Shown in pieces: positions 55,342-64,000 of a DNA stretch of 64,000 bases. The DNA is from Athripsodes cinereus. Its lineage: Eukaryota > Arthropoda > Insecta > Trichoptera > Leptoceridae. Both the position numbers and the translations under genes were made by a program. The DNA lies in NCBI GenBank assembly GCA_947579605.1, contig OX388319.1, positions 14,583,447 to 14,647,446 of the forward strand, in the 5' to 3' direction. The first letter of the stretch is position 1; each line of letters opens with the position of its first letter. The notes under the pieces were generated by a model. It saw nothing but the letters and a program-made list of their open reading frames with translations. It was not told where the DNA came from and made no database searches.

Positions 55342-55650
55342 CATACCACCACGGCATTTTGCAATCGCGTATATTCAACATACAATTCGTTCTCTCAGTA
55401 GGTACAAATAAAATTTAAAAGATTAAAGATACATCCATAGTCATACCTGAATCACTGAATTGGATGTGAAATGTTTTAAAAAAACGCTCTCCTGCATTTT
55501 AGAAAACACTTGAAACTTGCTGAAAATAGTGGGAGACGTACTTTTTGGCGGGGACGCTGCGGAACTAAGAATTTGAACCCAATACTTAACGGTATGTAAG
55601 AAAATAAAATGGCCTACTGGTAGATTAGCCGATGTTTTTAATTTAAAATT
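55342..55650 (-). mobile_element. SINE-A copy with a possible tRNA-like head
   Basis: 55342-55565 is SINE-A (CATACCACCACGGCATTTTG, AGTGGGAGACGTACTTTTTG, GGGACGCTGCGGAAC). Just beyond its 5' end, on the minus strand, GGGTTCAAATTC at 55590-55579 resembles a B box. If other full copies show it, SINE-A is tRNA-derived; most copies here do not reach this far. Confidence 0.55.
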
Positions 55651-55659
55651 AATCACGTT

Positions 55660-56055
55660 ACAAATAAGACCAGTATCAAAATGATAACAAGATCTTCAAC
55701 TTTTATCGCAGATTGTATATTTTTTTTATCGAACTTGTTAACAATATTTAAATTTTATTTTCTATCAACTTTTGTATCACCTTTTCTGTTTGCTTTTTAT
55801 TATTTTTCAACCGAGAGTATCCGCCGACTTCTTCGGGACTATGTTCTCCTAATCTTAGAGATAAGGAGTTCTAATTAGTGGGGCCACTTGAATAATGTAC
55901 GACAGTGTTTCTTGTAGTGTCGGGATTATCGCTTATCCCATCTTTTTGTCGGTGTTAATTATTTTTCTTTTTTAAACCACTCTGAGATGAAATGCTGAGT
56001 TAATTTTTTCTACATTTCTGTAGTGTATTTTTTTTGTGATAATTAGAGCAACAAA
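55660..56055. other. AT-rich stretch without recognisable gene
   Basis: Nothing supportable. Confidence 0.55.
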
Positions 56056-56059
56056 TTCA

Positions 56060-56240
56060 CGATACGGGACAGCCAGTAGACTACAAATTATATAGTTGGG
56101 AGTAATTAACAAACAAGTCGTCCTCTCTGTGACAAACAAAATGAAATATTCGGGATTAGCGAATTACCTCATCGTTGAATTGTAGAATTAAATGCGTAAT
56201 ACATGTTGTTTTACGAACGCTCTTTTTTTCAGGAACTTGA
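56060..56240 (-). mobile_element. SINE-A copy, diverged
   Basis: ACGGGACAGCCAGTAGACTA, AAGTCGTCCTCTCTGTGACA, TTACCTCATCGTTGAATTGT. Confidence 0.65.
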
Positions 56241-56244
56241 CTCC

Positions 56245-56400
56245 TGAGATATCCGGGTGTGAGGTGGGTCTCTCTTCAATGTACTTCATTCTCTTTCACC
56301 ACATTCATGCAATTTCTCATACATGTATGCTGATTTCTCTAACTCAACACCATTTTTGAAAATTGTATCCACCACGTCGTTTATTCATTAGCTCTACATA
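56245..56400 (-). pseudogene. LINE-W 3' fragment, diverged
   Basis: TTCTCTTTCACCACATTCAT, GCAATTTCTCATACATGTAT, TTCTCTAACTCAACACC are collinear with the other copies. Confidence 0.6.
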
Positions 56401-56404
56401 TCTA

Positions 56405-56960
56405 AACAAATGAATAATGTATGTTAAAAGAATAAGCAATTTATTTATGTTAAATTAAAATAAAATTATTAATTTAAAATTCACGGCCAGGACTTTTTAC
56501 GTGTTAATTTTCATACATATTATTTATAATGTTCACGCACAGCGTTGCAAAATATAGACTCAACAAAATTTCATAAATGGAAAATAAAACAATAAACCTT
56601 AACTGAGCAAAAAGTACCTATGTTTAAACAATGAAAAAATTTGGAATTAAATGATTAAATCAATATACATAGCTATATCTAGTTGTGTATTTAAATATGT
56701 AAATATTTTCTCATAAAAGTATTGTATTAAAAATGAACTATAGTAATTCTATGCTAGGTATATAATATGTAGGTATACCTATACATATATTTAAATAAAA
56801 TTAATTTTAAGTCTATGTTGGTATGTTGTTAACTTTTAAAATATAGTGTTATTTAAATCACTTTGCAGTAACGTACCTTGTAATTACAACGCGAAGCGAC
56901 CAAATAGGCGTCGACAAACACGATATCATAGTAGTGTAATAAAATAATAGTATTAATAAT
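56405..56960. other. AT-rich stretch without recognisable gene
   Basis: Nothing supportable. Confidence 0.55.
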
Positions 56961-56964
56961 ATTA

Positions 56965-57353
56965 TATTATTTTTAGTTACCAAAGTATCTTTTGCTAATT
57001 CCAATAGGTCAGATTCGAAACACTGAAAAAAAGTAGCATCTAAAATATAGCAGTGATTGCGATTTAATACATTTTATTATTTTTAGTAACGTATGTAAAT
57101 AAGACATTTTACATCTTAAATTCAGCGTTGAGGTTTGCCACCCATCCTGAATGTCTTGATTTTATACTGGCACGAAGAGGACAGTTTGCATGTTTCTTAC
57201 ATGCAGCTGATCTGCTGGCTACCCCACTTGTGGGATATGCCGTGATGGTATAGTAGTAGTAGTAGTAACGTATGTATCTTTTGCTAATTCCAATAGGTCA
57301 GGTTCGAAACTGAGAAAAAAGGAGCATCTAACATAAAGCAGTGATTGCGATTT
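56965..57353. repeat. Tandem duplication (about 110 bp) split by a SINE-A
   Basis: TATCTTTTGCTAATTCCAAT at 56986 and again at 57275, each followed by AGCATCTAA.. and CAGTGATTGCGATTTA. Removing the SINE-A and one target copy leaves a 110-bp period. Confidence 0.85.
57098..57264 (+). mobile_element. SINE-A with 12-bp target duplication
   Basis: Flanked by GTAACGTATGTA at 57086-57097 and 57265-57276; close to consensus, ends GATATGCCGTGATGGTATAG and (TAG)n. It is 5'-truncated. Confidence 0.92.
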
Positions 57354-57457
57354 ATAAATAGGAACTAATGTGCAGTATCATGACGGTTTAGCGAAGGTTT
57401 TGTGAAGAATTAGTGTAGTGTCAGATAATTTGATTCTTTCTCAGAAATGTGAATATT

Positions 57458-57680
57458 ACTATCCCATCACGTCAATTCCACAAGTGGAGTTGCCAGTAAA
57501 ACAGCCACATGCAATTATATGCAAGCTGTCCTCTCCATGTCAACAAAAACTGCAGACATTCTGAATTTAAGATGTAAAATGTCTTAATATTTTCGAACCG
57601 TCCTGCCTTTTGCAGGACACTCAAAAATTTATGGAAAAGATTGTGATATAAATTCTATGCCGAGTAGGTACTCCACGGAA
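57458..57680 (-). mobile_element. SINE-A copy, full length
   Basis: CCATCACGTCAATTCCACAA, AAGCTGTCCTCTCCATGTCA, TTTGCAGGACACTCAAAAAT, GTAGGTACTCCACGGAA. Confidence 0.85.
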
Positions 57681-57684
57681 AAGT

Positions 57685-58325
57685 AGCATCCAGCAAAGAA
57701 TGTTACATATCGGGTCACATAAGGTATGTAGAACATCATGCGTGAGGAAAGCTATCAAATAATAGCTTCCGAAATTTTCATTGAAAAAAATTCGATGGTG
57801 ATAACTCTGTTCGAAACTGAATTTGAAGTTTTTTGAGTGTTAAAATAACTATAGTCCATATTATCAAGGGAACATGGTGGAAGTTCATGTTTTGTAGGTA
57901 AAATTTTAACAAAATTATGTAAGACTAAAAAGCATAACTGTTTTACATTTTATTCACATTTGAATTCACTGGAATTGCGCAGATGTGAAAAATCACTGCT
58001 ACCTATGCGTTTGCATATCCTATGATAAGTCTTATAAACTCTTAGTTCGGACAATAGTTGCCCAAAGCAAATCAATAAATTCTAGATCGTTTCATGATAA
58101 ACTTTCGGGATGAAATACCTTTGAGGAGATTATTTTGAATTATATTCTTTTTTCAATTTGATAACCAGGATATAAAATGTACTCTTATAGATAGACAGTT
58201 ATATTTTTTATCGTTATTGAATGAATTACGATCCGTTTAGTAATATCTCAAAGTTAAACTTAAAGATTCCTTGTCGTGCGTTGATCTATATGTATATTAT
58301 AATTTATTGTACACGTGTTTTAATG
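57685..58325. other. AT-rich stretch without recognisable gene
   Basis: Nothing supportable. Confidence 0.55.
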
Positions 58326-58327
58326 TA

Positions 58328-58575
58328 TCCGTGAAATTTCCGGCAAATATAAGGTTTCCTTATCTTTTATGTAAGTTTTCGAGTGTCCTGTGAAGGTAAA
58401 TGTACGTACAACATCAAAAATAAGACACGTAACATATTCAATTCAACGATGAGATGCCAACCATCCTGAATGACTTATTTTTTTTTATTCGGAGGAAGAA
58501 GACGAATTTCATGTTTATAACATTCAGTAATAACTGACTACCTTTTTGTGGAAAGTGTCGTGATGGTATGAATGT
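58328..58575 (+). mobile_element. SINE-A copy, full length, diverged
   Basis: CCGTGAAATTTCCGGCAAAT, GTAAGTTTTCGAGTGTCCTG, CAACGATGAGATGCCAACC, GTGTCGTGATGGTATGAATG. Confidence 0.8.
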
Positions 58576-58631
58576 ATGCATGAATGTTTATATTGTGAAA
58601 TGTTTTTAATTTACTATTTATCTATCAATAA

Positions 58632-59165
58632 CCTCATGTCCCAAATGAGTAGGAAGAGAGTATGGAACGCCATGTATATCTACCATTACAAATTATTAAC
58701 TTACTAGAAGTGTAGATGTCGAACATATTTTGAACTACTCCAGATTAATCATTCCAATTGATCACACTCATCCATAGTCAACCTATTTGAATAGGTATTA
58801 ACTAGGTACCTAGGTAGGTATGTTGTATATGATACACATTCACCTGTGAAGTTCACATGTATGTGTATCATATACAACATACCTACCTAGTTAATACTTA
58901 TTCAAATAGGTTGACTATGGATGAGTGTGATCAAATGGAATGATTAATCTGGAGTAGTTCAAAATATGTTTACCATTACAAACTTTTTTCGCTTCCTCCA
59001 TATTCATATAATTACTCATACACACCAATTTATTTTACTCAACACGCGGCCATCCTTGAGAATTTGATATTTATGATCAAGCCACATAGTTTTCAGACGT
59101 CTTCGATTTCTCATCCCCTTTCTTTCAAATAGGTACATACATCTTCTTCGTCATCCTTTCATCAT
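58632..59165 (-). pseudogene. LINE-W copy split by a hairpin element
   Basis: 58632-58692 (CCTCATGTCCCAAATGAGTA, GAAGAGAGTATGGAACGCCA) and 58971-59165 (TTTCGCTTCCTCCATATTCA, ACTCAACACGCGGCCATCC) are parts of one copy. Confidence 0.8.
58693..58970. mobile_element. Inserted 249-bp near-perfect hairpin, 12-bp target duplication
   Basis: TACCATTACAAA at 58681-58692 and 58971-58982 flanks the insert. After a 29-bp unpaired lead, arms 58722-58839 and 58861-58970 are reverse complements except for a few substitutions and 8 extra bases on the left. The 21-nt loop itself contains TGTGAAGTTCACA, so pairing reaches the tip. No coding capacity. Confidence 0.88.
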
Positions 59166-59315
59166 ACAGTAGTAAGCTGGGTTAGTTGGAAGAAATCGCG
59201 CCTTTGCAATAAACTCACCTTCTATTTATCGATTTTATCTTACTTGAATAGGTATATACCTTTTATGTAATTGTTTGTAATCAATGCACAGCAAAGAATG
59301 CATAAATAAATAAAT
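59165..59315 (+). mobile_element. Polyadenylation-like LINE 3' end
   Basis: AAGCTGGGTTAGTTGGAAGA, AATCGCGCCTTTGCAATAAA, GTTTGTAATCAATGCACAGC, then (AAAT)n. Confidence 0.55.
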
Positions 59316-59319
59316 ACGT

Positions 59320-59760
59320 AGGCACGTTCAAACGTGTTATATATTTACAAAAAGATTTAACTATTTATGTGTTGATTTCAATACATTCATACCACAAATA
59401 TTCAATGACCAATGCGAATCAAATTTTAATCATGAAATATTTTTAATATTTAAAATCTTTTAAAGTATGTCATGATTCACAGAATACAAAATACAACGTA
59501 AGCCCATTCGTCATTCATCTCTCAGGACACGCCCATATAGGCGTCATCCAACACTTTAAAACAATTACTATTCTCTGAAATTATTATTAAAATTAATCAT
59601 AAAAAAAAATATTAACATAAAGCTACTGAGAAGTATATTATTTTTTATGTGAACAAATTATATATCGTTTCTATAATCGTACCTATCCTTTATAAATCTA
59701 TACTTAAATAAGGTAGATTGTTTATCTCTTTGATTTGATACACATATATTATCACAGCTT
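59320..59760. other. AT-rich stretch without recognisable gene
   Basis: Nothing supportable. Confidence 0.55.
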
Positions 59761-59764
59761 GATA

Positions 59765-59975
59765 GTTCCATGGAGCACTCGGAAAGAATTAATATCCCAC
59801 TCTTTTCCGAGTTTTTGAGTGTCCTATAAAAGTGTTCGACAAAATGAGGACATCTTAAATTCAGCGATGAGGTTTTCCACGCATACTGATTGTTTAATTT
59901 TTTGTTGGCACAGAGAGAATTACTAGCATGTTTGTTACATGCGGCTGGTCTTTTGGCTGGATATATTTTTATGGT
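59765..59975 (+). mobile_element. SINE-A copy, full length with tail damage
   Basis: GTTCCATGGAGCACTCGG, CCCACTCTTTTCCGAGTTTT, AAATTCAGCGATGAGGTTTT, CATGCGGCTGGTCTTTTGGC. Confidence 0.8.
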
Positions 59976-60079
59976 GGGGGTGGCAATTAGATTGGCCAGT
60001 TAACGAAATGGCTAGGCGGTTACTAAAATGTCAGGATTCAATTGAATGGGTTACAAAGGGAATTAATAGGACTTACCTT

Positions 60080-60180
60080 ACTTATGATGAGCATACATGA
60101 CGTCCTCTCTGTGACACTAAAGTAAGAAATGCAGAATGGGCTGCATACCTTATCGCTGAATCCAATGGCATCTTCTACGA
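60080..60180 (-). mobile_element. SINE-A middle fragment
   Basis: ATGACGTCCTCTCTGTGACA, AATGGGCTGCATACCTTATC, GCTGAATCCAATGG. Confidence 0.7.
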
Positions 60181-60194
60181 AGTAGCCAATAGGT

Positions 60195-60420
60195 CATAAT
60201 GGCATATCTCACAAGTGAGGAAGCCAGCAGTTCAACTGCTTGTAACGAACATACAGTTCGTCCTCTCTGCGCCCTAAAAACAGATACTCAGAATGGGTGA
60301 CATAAATCTAGATGTCTTAATCGTGATATTTTATGAATACCTGTCTTTTTCAAAATACTCGGACTCTTGCAGAAAATATTGGCAGATTTATTCCTTACTG
60401 GGGACTTCACTGAAAACACC
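60195..60420 (-). mobile_element. SINE-A copy, full length
   Basis: TCACAAGTGAGGAAGCCAGC, GTTCGTCCTCTCTGCGCCCT, CTCAGAATGGGTGACATAAA, TTGCAGAAAATATTGGCAGA, ACTGGGGACTTCACTGAA. Confidence 0.85.
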
Positions 60421-60424
60421 CAAA

Positions 60425-60795
60425 CATCTCGTATAATAACAAAAACAATCAAGAGTACCTACTTAATATCATAATAGGTACGTCTATACTTATGTTATAA
60501 AATAAACCCGGTAAACGTCGGGCTAAAAAAGTTAGAAGATTATTTATAATGCCGTATCGTTAGTTATGGAGGTATGTGGTTTTTATTTTCAATTAACAAG
60601 GATAACAAGTTGTGAATAATCGAAAAAAAAAATAATCGGGTCCGAAAAAAATAACAATAATAAAATTATAGTTGGTAATATGCGGTTTTTAAATCAGACA
60701 CTAATGTCGGTGTTATTTGTGTGTGTTCCAATGCTTCATACTATTGTCTCTTAGAATCAAATGATGCTATGAGCATTCGATTTATATTTATATGA
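60425..60795. other. AT-rich stretch without recognisable gene
   Basis: Nothing supportable. Confidence 0.55.
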
Positions 60796-60799
60796 TTTT

Positions 60800-60864
60800 T
60801 TTAAAATGTAGTCCGTGGAGAACTTCCACTTTTTTCTGTAAGTAATCAAGTGTTCTTTGAGGGT
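60800..60864 (+). mobile_element. SINE-A head fragment
   Basis: CCGTGGAGAACTTCCACTTT, CTGTAAGTAATCAAGTGTTC; abuts an opposite copy. Confidence 0.65.
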
Positions 60865-61040
60865 TGACGACATATCCCACAAGTGGGGTAGCCAGTAGAC
60901 CAGCTGCATGTAACAATCATGCAAACTATCCTCTCTGTGTCAACAAAAAAATTAAGACATTCAGAATGTGTGACAAGCCTCATCGCTGAATTGAAGATGT
61001 TGAATGTCTTATTCGTGATGTCCTGCAGAGTCAGTAAGTT
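60865..61040 (-). mobile_element. SINE-A copy, well preserved
   Basis: CATATCCCACAAGTGGGGTA, CAGTAGACCAGCTGCATGTA, AAACTATCCTCTCTGTGTCA, CCTCATCGCTGAATTGAAGA. Confidence 0.88.
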
Positions 61041-61044
61041 CTGT

Positions 61045-62160
61045 TTAAACTTTAAACAGTCAATTTATAATTTGCGATGTAAATCACTAATTGAAATATT
61101 GTATTATCCATTCTTAGAGGTGCTGTATTTATTGATAATGTTTTTTTTTAATATTAATTTATTTAATTCCTAATCTAATAAAACGGCTTTGCTTTTTACA
61201 ATATGTGAACAATAAAATATCATCCTTACAAAGTCTCATGCATTTTCTTTGGAAATACAACTTTAAGATTTTATTTCACACAGATACCTGATCTTGAAAT
61301 CAATCGACACATTTATAATATAAAGTTTTATTTATTGTAATTGATCTGTGGTAACTTCAATGCTATGAATTTTGATTGAATCACCTGACGTTGTCCGGAA
61401 TAAATTCAAATTAATATTATGAATTAAAATTTATGTTATCTATGATACGATCTAGTGTTTCGATAGAATTTTGACCACAAATTGAATGCATAATATTATA
61501 GTGATGTTTAGGCATATTTTAATTATTATTTCTTATCTTTATAATCAATACTATTTTGATGATTGTTTATCCTCAATCAATCATTTTATTTTGCATTATT
61601 TTTGCTAAATATTGTGTTTTAGAGTACTGGTCTAACTTAGGATAGTGTGATTGTATGTATTAGAAATTAAATTCATTGAATAAAGATAGTTTGTAGTTCC
61701 ACAATGATTTTGTAAATTTGCAAGCCGGCGTTCAAGCACTTTTCCTCTCATTGTCGTGACGATGCTTGACGGAAGCCGTTTGTCAAATTAATAAAACTTC
61801 AATGAAAGTACCAAACAGCGTGTTTCATATTAATTTTTGAACTTAGCACTAAGAACTGTTTGTCGATAAGTTGATTTTATTAGGTTGGTCTATAATGACT
61901 CTTAAAAACCACAGGGTAGGATATCATAATGGAAAAGAAATATAATTTTTTCATCCAATCCAATCCAGTTGGACTTCAAGACTCCATCCGAGCCTCAAAT
62001 CAGCTTACTCTATGAAGGACGCAAATAGAGCATTGAAAACGTGAGGTATAAATATATTAGTTCCGCATATTAAGTTTAAAAAATAATAATACGAGTATAT
62101 AATTAATTTACATAATATTGGGGGTAAAAGTTAAATTTAATATAATAAATGTAACGAAAA
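61045..62160. other. AT-rich stretch without recognisable gene
   Basis: Nothing supportable. Confidence 0.55.
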
Positions 62161-62164
62161 TTAG

Positions 62165-62370
62165 TCCACAAAGGACGCCCCGTACTTTCCTCTTTCACAA
62201 TACATCGTTCCTATATCATGGACATTAGAACGCTAGGAAAGCCGTGGGAAGAGGTGACTCAATAGGCGCAGAGATGTATTGAATAGAGGTGGCTAGTGTC
62301 GTGTGCTGGAGGACGCTGCGGCTTTCTGCCCTTTTTCTCAAGAGGAGCGTTAAATGGCGTGATGATAATA
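62165..62370 (+). pseudogene. LINE-K 3' end, degenerate
   Basis: TTTCCTCTTTCACAATACAT, CGTTCCTATATCATGGACAT, AAGCCGTGGGAAGAGGTGAC, CTCAAGAGGAGCGTTAAATG, then GATGATAATAATAATGA as decayed tail. Confidence 0.75.
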
Positions 62371-62477
62371 ATAATGACCGGATATCATGCAAATATCTCA
62401 TTTCTGGTATACGAAATTTACCATACCGCGAGTATAAGGTTTTGTTAATTTTCATTTTTTACGACTTTTTCAATCAT

Positions 62478-62830
62478 TCTAGCCATCACAGCATTTCCCA
62501 TAAGTGGGGTAGCCAGCGCAAAAACTACGTGTGATAAACATGCATGTGGCCCTCTCCATGCCGATAAAAGTTTCAGAATTTCAAGATGGGAGGCAAACTG
62601 GTTGGTTGTCAGAAATTGCCTGCAGGCAATAAACCCGCCATTTGTACTACTCAAATGTACAATAAAGATTATTTTATTTTTATACCTTTTTTATTTTTAT
62701 ACCTCATTGCTTAATGGAAACTGTGAAATTTCCTTAAAAGTGATATTTTACGATTACCTGTCTTTTACAGGACACTCGAAAACCTACTGAAAAGAGTGAG
62801 AGACCTTTTTTGTCAAGGAGTTCACAGATT
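62478..62830 (-). mobile_element. SINE-A copy split by a LINE 3' end
   Basis: 62478-62595 (AGCCATCACAGCATTTCCCA, GTGGCCCTCTCCATGCC) resumes about 62700 with ACCTCATTGCTTAATGGAAA, CTTTTACAGGACACTCGAAA, TACTGAAAAGAGTGAGAGAC. Confidence 0.8.
62596..62698 (+). mobile_element. LINE 3' end inserted in SINE-A
   Basis: GGTTGGTTGTCAGAAATTGC, CTGCAGGCAATAAACCCGCC, TGTACAATAAAGATTATTTT; a polyadenylation-like end with T/A-rich tail. Target duplication not clear. Confidence 0.6.
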
Positions 62831-62834
62831 ACGA

Positions 62835-63350
62835 GCGGATACATATCATTGATCCTAAAAATCATTATAAAGTACATATCCTTGAAAAAAATATGAAATA
62901 AATAATGTTTCTATGTATGTAATTATGTATTATATATATTTTTTTAATATTTATGATTTAGGCTTAACAATATAAGGTACTTTGATATTTTATTATCATA
63001 CTTTATATTTATGTTACGACAGCTTATGTACATAAATCTTTATTTTATTATTCCATATGATCTTATTTAAATTATAATCGACATTTTTATCGCCTCACTG
63101 AGGTGTAAGCTGAATATTTTATTAACATATAGTTTTTTTTCTTTATTTGTTTTGCATAGTCAGTCATGCTAACAAATATAAATGTAGGTATCTAGACTTG
63201 GCTAACAAAAGATGTAAATATAAAGAAGCCTGACTAAATGATTGTCATTACTAACAATAAATAATTAGTACCATGATGGTCCTAATAATTATGTATAAAT
63301 GAGAATTTTCAAATTTCAATAATTATAAAAAATAAAATATGACTATATAC
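62835..63350. other. AT-rich stretch without recognisable gene
   Basis: Nothing supportable. Confidence 0.55.
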
Positions 63351-63354
63351 TGTA

Positions 63355-63605
63355 CTCATGTGGCCAGGAGACCACCTGAATATGTAGGCAATAAAGCGCA
63401 ATGTATCGAGGTTACCGGCAAGAGACCAAGAGGAAGGTCAAAGCGCAGATGGCGTGAGAGTACTCGTAGTGAGACAAGACATGAGGAGCTGTGATGTTTC
63501 CCATGAGGATGCATTCGACAGAACCAAGTGGCATAACCAAACAAGAAAGGCAGACCCCACCACCATGTGGGACTAATAATTGTCCAGGAAGAAGAAGAAG
63601 AAGGA
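63355..63605 (+). pseudogene. LINE C-terminus with (GAA)n tail, seventh family
   Basis: Encodes HVARRPPEYVGNKA, then GKRPRGRSKRRWRESTRSET, with stops before the RKADPTT-like end. The 3' end CCCCACCACCATGTGGGA can fold into a hairpin and leads into (GAA)n. The hairpin-plus-tail design is like LINE-W but with other sequence. Confidence 0.8.
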
Positions 63606-63639
63606 GAAAAAAATATGATTATTAGTTTTACTATTTACT

Positions 63640-63740
63640 TTATTATATAGTGACCTAGGTTTCGACATGTGCTGTTGTTTTCAAATTGAACCTAACCTAA
63701 GTCGACCTAGAAACCTTGGTCACAATAAAAAAGTTTATAT
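63640..63740. mobile_element. Two opposed repeat ends, GACCTAGGTTTCGAC type
   Basis: GTGACCTAGGTTTCGAC on the left faces a diverged reverse copy, GTCGACCTAGAAACC then TTGGTCAC, on the right, about 80 bp apart. Both resemble the 52.2-kb repeat end. Confidence 0.45.
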
Positions 63741-63810
63741 TTATTTTTATTAAATAAAATATAAAAATATATTATTGAGCACTGTTTAATCTCCACTTTG
63801 TTAGGTTAGA

Positions 63811-63858
63811 TACCGAACGTTTTCGCCTATACTTATAGGCATCTTATATCTTCAGGGA
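63811..63858 (-). ncRNA. Hammerhead-ribozyme-like motif
   Basis: On the minus strand CTGAAGA (63855-63849) is followed by a perfect stem II, GCCTATAAGTATAGGC (63840-63825), then GAAA, then ACGTTC with palindromic AACGTT. Eight extra bases sit between CTGAAGA and stem II, so this copy is probably inactive. Stem I is weak. Confidence 0.4.
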
Positions 63859-64000
63859 AACTGAAATCTATCATTTGACACAAGTTTAAATACCTTATAG
63901 GCAACAAAAAATACATTGTATATGATAAAGAATACAAAAGAATAAAAACTCTTGAATTATTAATATTTATTATTTAAACCATATTTTAGGTATATGTTAT

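Overview
The window is AT-rich eukaryotic DNA packed with degenerate transposable elements. The best guess is an insect, probably a moth or butterfly. The basis is the LINE tail types, polyadenylation-like LINE 3' ends with ATAAAG and (ATT)n tails, abundant TACCTACC-type words and very low GC. This is an inference from repeat style; no diagnostic host gene is present. I found no supportable host protein-coding gene, rRNA, functional tRNA or CRISPR array. The only genes with intact reading frames and splice sites belong to a DNA transposon.

The most striking object is a 3.7-kb PIF/Harbinger-type transposon at 20812-24510. It has related inverted termini, GC-rich subterminal repeats and both genes expected of an autonomous element. 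One is a MADF-domain protein (three exons, + strand, 355 aa). The other is a DDE transposase (three exons, - strand, 422 aa). The two genes are interdigitated: the catalytic last exon of the transposase lies inside intron 1 of the MADF gene, and MADF exons 2 and 3 lie inside the last intron of the transposase. Two opposite-strand splice acceptors share one 48-bp segment. Phases, splice sites and stops are all consistent.

Around it, roughly 50 copies of one about 235-bp retroposon, here called SINE-A, are scattered over the whole window in both orientations. Its 3' end, a CCCACTTGTGGG hairpin followed by a TGATGGTA-like end and a short (TAG)n-type tail, matches the C-terminal codons and 3' end of a LINE family, here LINE-W (RWFGHVERM motif). 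That suggests SINE-A is mobilised by LINE-W machinery. A second LINE family, LINE-K (PKRALFFRP motif), ends in (GAT)n and is present in at least five copies. Single fragments of several other LINEs occur at about 8.3, 10.8, 31, 33.5, 52 and 63.4 kb.

Many SINE-A copies are landing sites for younger elements with target-site duplications (TSDs) I can read: a LINE-W (13 bp), a LINE-K (10 bp), another SINE-A (10 bp), a hAT-type MITE (8 bp), and a MITE family with 4-bp TSDs. This gives a readable relative chronology.

Layout: 0-20.8 kb, SINE, LINE and MITE debris; 20.8-24.5 kb, the Harbinger element; 24.5-42 kb, repeats with nested insertions; 42.7-43.0 kb, a minisatellite hit by a SINE-A; 47.1 kb, second copy of the 4-bp-TSD MITE; 49.3 kb, a triplicated homeodomain-like word; 58.7 kb, a 249-bp near-perfect hairpin inserted in a LINE; 63.4-63.9 kb, a LINE tail and a hammerhead-ribozyme-like motif. 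Long stretches between these are AT-rich sequence with no recognisable gene.
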